A stretch of 64,000 nucleotides of DNA from Verrucomicrobiales bacterium. Lineage in GTDB: Bacteria > Verrucomicrobiota > Verrucomicrobiia > Limisphaerales > J093. Under the pieces are notes generated by a model, which saw only the letters and a program-made list of their open reading frames with translations, had not been told where the DNA came from and did not search any database. The stretch lies in NCBI GenBank assembly GCA_024233305.1, contig JACKPV010000033.1, positions 124,001-188,000 of the forward strand, written 5' to 3'. The position numbers and the translations under genes are program-made. Below, piece after piece: positions 60,690 through 64,000 of the stretch; position 1 is the stretch's first letter; every line of letters begins with the position of its first letter.

Positions 60690-62264
60690 TCAAAGCAAAC
60701 CGCGACGACGAAGGAACTCCTGAGCGACCGCCGCGGGTTCCTGTCCGTCTTCATCCACCTCGAAGTTCAATCGCCGCATCGTCGCGTCATCAAGCTGGTG
60801 CGCCAACCGGTTGAGTCGTTCCGCGAGGCCCGCATGCGCTTCGATCACGTCCTCCCGAACAACGGGCGCGGCCTGGTAAGGCGGGAAGAAGCCGCGATCA
60901 TCCTCCAACACCTGGAGTTCATAGGCCGCGATCCGCCCGTCCGTTGCGAAGGCGCAGATCACGTCCACTTCGCCGCCAGCCGCCGCGGCGTACATGAGTT
61001 CGGGACCGAGGTCGCGGACGTCGCCGAACTGGAAGCCATAAGCACGCTGCAACCCGGGATACCCGTCCGCCCGCTCGCGGAATTCGGAAGTGAATCCCGC
61101 CCGCAGGTCGCCGGCCGCCGCCTGCAGATCGCTGATGCTCCGCCAGCCGTATTGGTCCGCCAGGGCCCGCGGCACTGTGAGCGCATACGTGTTGTCGAAT
61201 CCGAAGGGATCAAGCCAGCGACAGTCGAACCGCTCCGCGTAGGCCCGCCGCACCATCCGACCCACGCGCGAAGGCTCGTCGGGAACCGGCTCGTTGAGGA
61301 GGGTGGTGAGTGCGGTTCCGGTGTATTCGGGGTAGAGATCGATTTCGCCGTTGAGGAGCGCCTGGTGACAGATGATGGTGCCGCCGAGGTTGAAGACCCG
61401 TTCCACCGTGAATCTGCCGTCCGCCTCGAGCAATTGGGCCAGCAATTCGCCCAAGATCAGCTGTTCGGTGAAGTTCTTCGATCCGATGCGAATGGTGGGA
61501 CGCGCTTCGCCGACGCCCTCCACCACGGTGGTGGCAGGGACCGGTCGGGACCACCAACCCGCACCGGCGAGGAGGACGATGCTCGTGCCGAACAGAGCGG
61601 TCTTCCAGCGTAGCCGGGGGGGCGGCTTTCCCGGTGCCAGCCATCCTTCGGCCAGGCCCAACGCGCCGTCCAGTGTCAGCGCGAGGGCCGCCGCCGCACC
61701 GGCGCCAAGCACCACCAACCGGACGTTCGATGTCGCGAGGCCACGGTTGATCAGGTCGCCGAGGCCACCCGCCCCGATGAACGTGGAAAGCGTGGCAATG
61801 CCGACACAGATGACGGTCGCCGTGCGCACTCCGGCCAGGATAACGGGCAGGGCCAGGGGAAGTTCGACCCACCACAAGCGCTGGCGCCGCGAGAAACCCA
61901 GCCCTTCGGCGGCTTCGATCACCGCCCCCGGGACGCCGGCGAGGCCCGTCACGGTGTTGCGAACGATGGGCAGGAGGGCATAGAGGGCGAGCGCGACAAT
62001 CGCGGGCGGCTTGCCGATGCGCCCGAAGAGGGCCAGCAGCAGGGCCAGCATCGCCAGGCTCGGAACGGTCTGGATCACACCGACGCCAGCAAGCAGCAGG
62101 CTGCGCAGACGGGGCATTCGCGCCAACCGGATGCCCAGCGGCACGCCCAGCAACCCCGCAAGCAACATCGGGAGGAAGGTCAGCCACCAGAGGTGCTCGA
62201 CCAGCTTCGCCCCCAGTTCCGGCGTGCGCGCCGCCAGGAACCCGGTCCAGGAATCGTCATTCAT
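60690..62264 (-). CDS. OpuB/OsmU-type ABC permease fused to substrate-binding domain
   Basis: 524 residues. Residues 1-210 are the permease, about six helices with the EAAEGLGFSRRQRLWWVELPLALP cytoplasmic loop that contacts the ATPase. A seventh helix (about 224-238) leads to a periplasmic type II binding domain (about 257-520, starting IRIGSKNFTEQLILGELLAQLLE and including GEIDLYPEYTGTALT). This permease-binding protein fusion is known for quaternary-amine (glycine betaine, choline, carnitine) importers. It overlaps the ATPase gene by 8 bases. Substrate specificity is inferred from the family; the aromatic cage was not traced. Confidence 0.9.
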   Translation of the reverse strand: MNDDSWTGFLAARTPELGAKLVEHLWWLTFLPMLLAGLLGVPLGIRLARMPRLRSLLLAGVGVIQTVPSLAMLALLLALFGRIGKPPAIVALALYALLPIVRNTVTGLAGVPGAVIEAAEGLGFSRRQRLWWVELPLALPVILAGVRTATVICVGIATLSTFIGAGGLGDLINRGLATSNVRLVVLGAGAAAALALTLDGALGLAEGWLAPGKPPPRLRWKTALFGTSIVLLAGAGWWSRPVPATTVVEGVGEARPTIRIGSKNFTEQLILGELLAQLLEADGRFTVERVFNLGGTIICHQALLNGEIDLYPEYTGTALTTLLNEPVPDEPSRVGRMVRRAYAERFDCRWLDPFGFDNTYALTVPRALADQYGWRSISDLQAAAGDLRAGFTSEFRERADGYPGLQRAYGFQFGDVRDLGPELMYAAAAGGEVDVICAFATDGRIAAYELQVLEDDRGFFPPYQAAPVVREDVIEAHAGLAERLNRLAHQLDDATMRRLNFEVDEDGQEPAAVAQEFLRRRGLL

Positions 62265-63039
62265 CCCCGTGAGGCGCGAGCCGTCGGAGCCGGGCCGCCG
62301 GACGCGCGAAGAGATCCCGCACGAACTCCGTGGCCGGGCGATTCAGCAGATCCTCGGGCGGCCCCTCCTGTTCGACGCGTCCCCGGTGCATGACCGTGAT
62401 CCGGTCAGCCAGGGTGAGCGCCTCGAACACATCGTGGGTGACAAACACAATGGTCTTTCCCAGCCGGCGTTTGAGCCGGAGCACCTCCTGTTGCAGGCTC
62501 TCGCGGGTCACGGCGTCGAGCGCGCCAAAGGGCTCGTCCATCAAAAGCAACGCCGGGTCCGCCGCCAGCGCCCGCGCCACCCCCACCCGCTGTTGCTGGC
62601 CACCGGAGAGTTCCGCCGGATACCGGTTCGCGAAGGTGGCGGGCGGGAGCGCGACCAACTCGAGGAGTTCCGCGGCGCGCGCGTTTCGGTCACGCCGCGG
62701 ACGGCCCCGCAGTCGCAAACCGACCGCGACGTTTTCCTCCACCGTGAGATGCGGAAACAGACCGATCCCTTGAAAGACGTAGCCGATCGAGCGCCGCAGG
62801 GTAACCAGGTCCTGTTCATCCACCGGCGTGCCGTCCACGAGGATCCGCCCCGCCGTGGGGGTGACGAGGCGGTTGATCATCTTGAGGGTCGTCGTCTTGC
62901 CGCAACCCGAAGACCCCAGGAGAACCATCGTCTGGCCCGCGGGGACACGCAGATCAACGCCGGCAACGGCCATCGTCCGACCGCCATCGAAGCTCTTCGA
63001 CACGCCCTGGAGTTCGATCATGACGTCCGGGTCGGTCAT
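62257..63039 (-). CDS. OpuBA/OsmV-type ABC transporter ATP-binding protein
   Basis: 260 residues. Walker A GSSGCGKTT (42-50), Q-loop YVFQGIGLFPHL, signature LSGGQQQR (144-151), Walker B LLLMDEP and the H-loop FVTHD. No C-terminal CBS domains, so shorter than OpuAA/OpuCA. First gene of the transporter operon, energising the fused permease downstream for uptake of compatible solutes. Confidence 0.93.
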   Translation of the reverse strand: MTDPDVMIELQGVSKSFDGGRTMAVAGVDLRVPAGQTMVLLGSSGCGKTTTLKMINRLVTPTAGRILVDGTPVDEQDLVTLRRSIGYVFQGIGLFPHLTVEENVAVGLRLRGRPRRDRNARAAELLELVALPPATFANRYPAELSGGQQQRVGVARALAADPALLLMDEPFGALDAVTRESLQQEVLRLKRRLGKTIVFVTHDVFEALTLADRITVMHRGRVEQEGPPEDLLNRPATEFVRDLFARPAARLRRLAPHGDE

Positions 63040-63098
63040 GGCATCGGCCCGAAAGCGCCGCCCTCCCCCGGAAGCGACGGCGCATCCGGCCCGGACTT

Positions 63099-63992
63099 TC
63101 AGGCAGGACTCGCCTCGGCTGCCGGGCTCCCATCGACCGCCCCGTTCTCCTCGCGGAGGGCGGCCATCCAGGGCTCGGGCACGTCGCGCTCCTTGGTGGC
63201 GATCACGGCCACATAGTAGAGCGGTTGCCCACTCACTCCCAACCGGTGCTGGTAGCGCCGACGGTCGCGCATCTCCATGATTCCCTCGTCGAACATCCGG
63301 TGGATCAGGCCGCAGAATCCGGTGTCATCGCGGCGGGTCAGGAAGTCCTCCTTGATGTTGAAGGCCACCCAACCCGGCGTCGACACCGCGTTGAACGCCT
63401 CGCAAAACGCCAGCGGTGGAATGTCGCCGAACCCCAGCGCGGAAACGGACGCGAGGCAGGTGAAGGGCTCGCGATCCAGGCGGGTGCGGGTGGCGGACGA
63501 GGGTTGGGTGAGATCGTCAACGAGGTAATCCTCGTAGAGCCCGGGGCGGTCACGCTTGGTCGCCTGCGCGGCCTCGCGGATGATGTCCACGCCGATGACC
63601 GAATCCGCGCCGGCCTCGATGAGAGCCTCGCCCACCATGCCGTTCCCGGCGCCCAGATCGAGGATCTTGAGGTCGCCCATCGAATCGTCCGAGGCATCGA
63701 CCTGCTTGCTCAGGAGTTCGGCGATGACCTGTGGTGAACTGCACTTGAGCTTCTCGTAGAAGAGGTGTTCGTAGAGGCCGGGGATCAGGTAGATCTGGTC
63801 GTAGTCGTGGAAACGAAGACGCCGGCGTTCGCCGTGGATGCGGAGGTGGCACCACTCGCTGTCCTGTTGCAGGTCCCCGTCGACCTCGTGGGGGAATTCC
63901 AGACTCCAGTCCGGACGGTTTGGGTGCCCGGCGGCCAGGACGGGTGGTGCGGACGGCCGGGTTTGGTTCCTTTGCATTGTTCGTTGCATCAT
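63099..63992 (-). CDS. Class I SAM-dependent methyltransferase
   Basis: 297 residues, cytoplasmic. N-terminal region with HDYDQIYLIPGLYEHLFYEKLKC, then the SAM-binding motif LKILDLGAGNGMVGEALIEAGA near residue 110 and VIGVDIIREA. Acceptor not recognisable. It starts at the window edge (two adjacent ATGs at 63992 and 63989) and ends 59 bases before the ABC transporter operon on the same strand. Co-transcription with a betaine-type transporter is possible but a link to betaine synthesis is only a guess. Confidence 0.8.
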   Translation of the reverse strand: MMQRTMQRNQTRPSAPPVLAAGHPNRPDWSLEFPHEVDGDLQQDSEWCHLRIHGERRRLRFHDYDQIYLIPGLYEHLFYEKLKCSSPQVIAELLSKQVDASDDSMGDLKILDLGAGNGMVGEALIEAGADSVIGVDIIREAAQATKRDRPGLYEDYLVDDLTQPSSATRTRLDREPFTCLASVSALGFGDIPPLAFCEAFNAVSTPGWVAFNIKEDFLTRRDDTGFCGLIHRMFDEGIMEMRDRRRYQHRLGVSGQPLYYVAVIATKERDVPEPWMAALREENGAVDGSPAAEASPA

Positions 63993-64000
63993 CGTTTGGT

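Overview
This window is GC-rich and looks like a chromosomal segment of a free-living bacterium in the Verrucomicrobiota, possibly the Limisphaerales/Pedosphaera side of the phylum. That placement is inferred from gene content, not from a marker phylogeny. The content includes Tat-exported Gfo/Idh/MocA oxidoreductases, a DUF1080 (3-keto-disaccharide hydrolase) protein, a sulfatase and an FGE-like protein, a GH29 fucosidase, a PEP-CTERM LamG protein, two very large exported multidomain proteins, and intergenic palindromic repeats.

Layout. 0.2-2.5 kb: a phosphonoacetaldehyde hydrolase (phnX) and an MmsA-type aldehyde dehydrogenase form a tight operon. 2.6-9.8 kb: a miniature transposon, DUF1080, an S9 peptidase, Gfo/Idh/MocA and an FG-GAP/FGE-sulfatase fusion. 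9.9-14.1 kb: a translationally coupled pair resembling an ExbB/MotA-like channel protein and an ExbD/MotB-like anchored coiled-coil partner, plus another membrane protein. 14.1-20.6 kb: speA, a NIF3 protein, an MFS exporter, a dicarboxylate/amino acid symporter and an exported phosphoesterase. 20.7-28.5 kb: a PEP-CTERM protein and a 2,239-residue exported protein. 28.6-29.1 kb: repeats. 29.2-34.3 kb: a likely operon of a carbohydrate-active-like protein, a sulfatase and an oxidoreductase. 34.3-36.1 kb: an AAA ATPase/DUF4276 TOPRIM-like pair, a candidate defence module. 36.5-44.6 kb: TauE/SafE, GH29 and a CotH-containing giant protein. 44.7-45.8 kb: repeats and a decayed VapBC. 45.8-50.7 kb: ispH, dgt, a small anchored protein and a LarA-like nickel-pincer enzyme. 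50.8-52.5 kb: five tandem 340-bp units, each a GIY-YIG nuclease ORF that reads into a tRNA-like 3' half, all directly downstream of an intact CAU tRNA gene. 52.9-58.8 kb: two divergent XPB-related genes separated by a miniature transposon that itself carries a group IIC intron. 59-64 kb: repeats, an exported methyltransferase, an OpuB/OsmU-type ABC transporter and a second methyltransferase.

The most unusual structure is the tRNA / GIY-YIG array. Next is the nested insertion at 54.87-56.95 kb: the outer miniature element has the same terminal repeats as the one at 2.6 kb, both have recognisable 9-bp target duplications, and the intron sits exactly at the foot of the element's internal hairpin. 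The ExbB/ExbD-like pair with a long coiled coil and the ATPase/DUF4276 pair are further candidates for poorly described systems. Functional names come from recognising motifs by eye; no database search was run.
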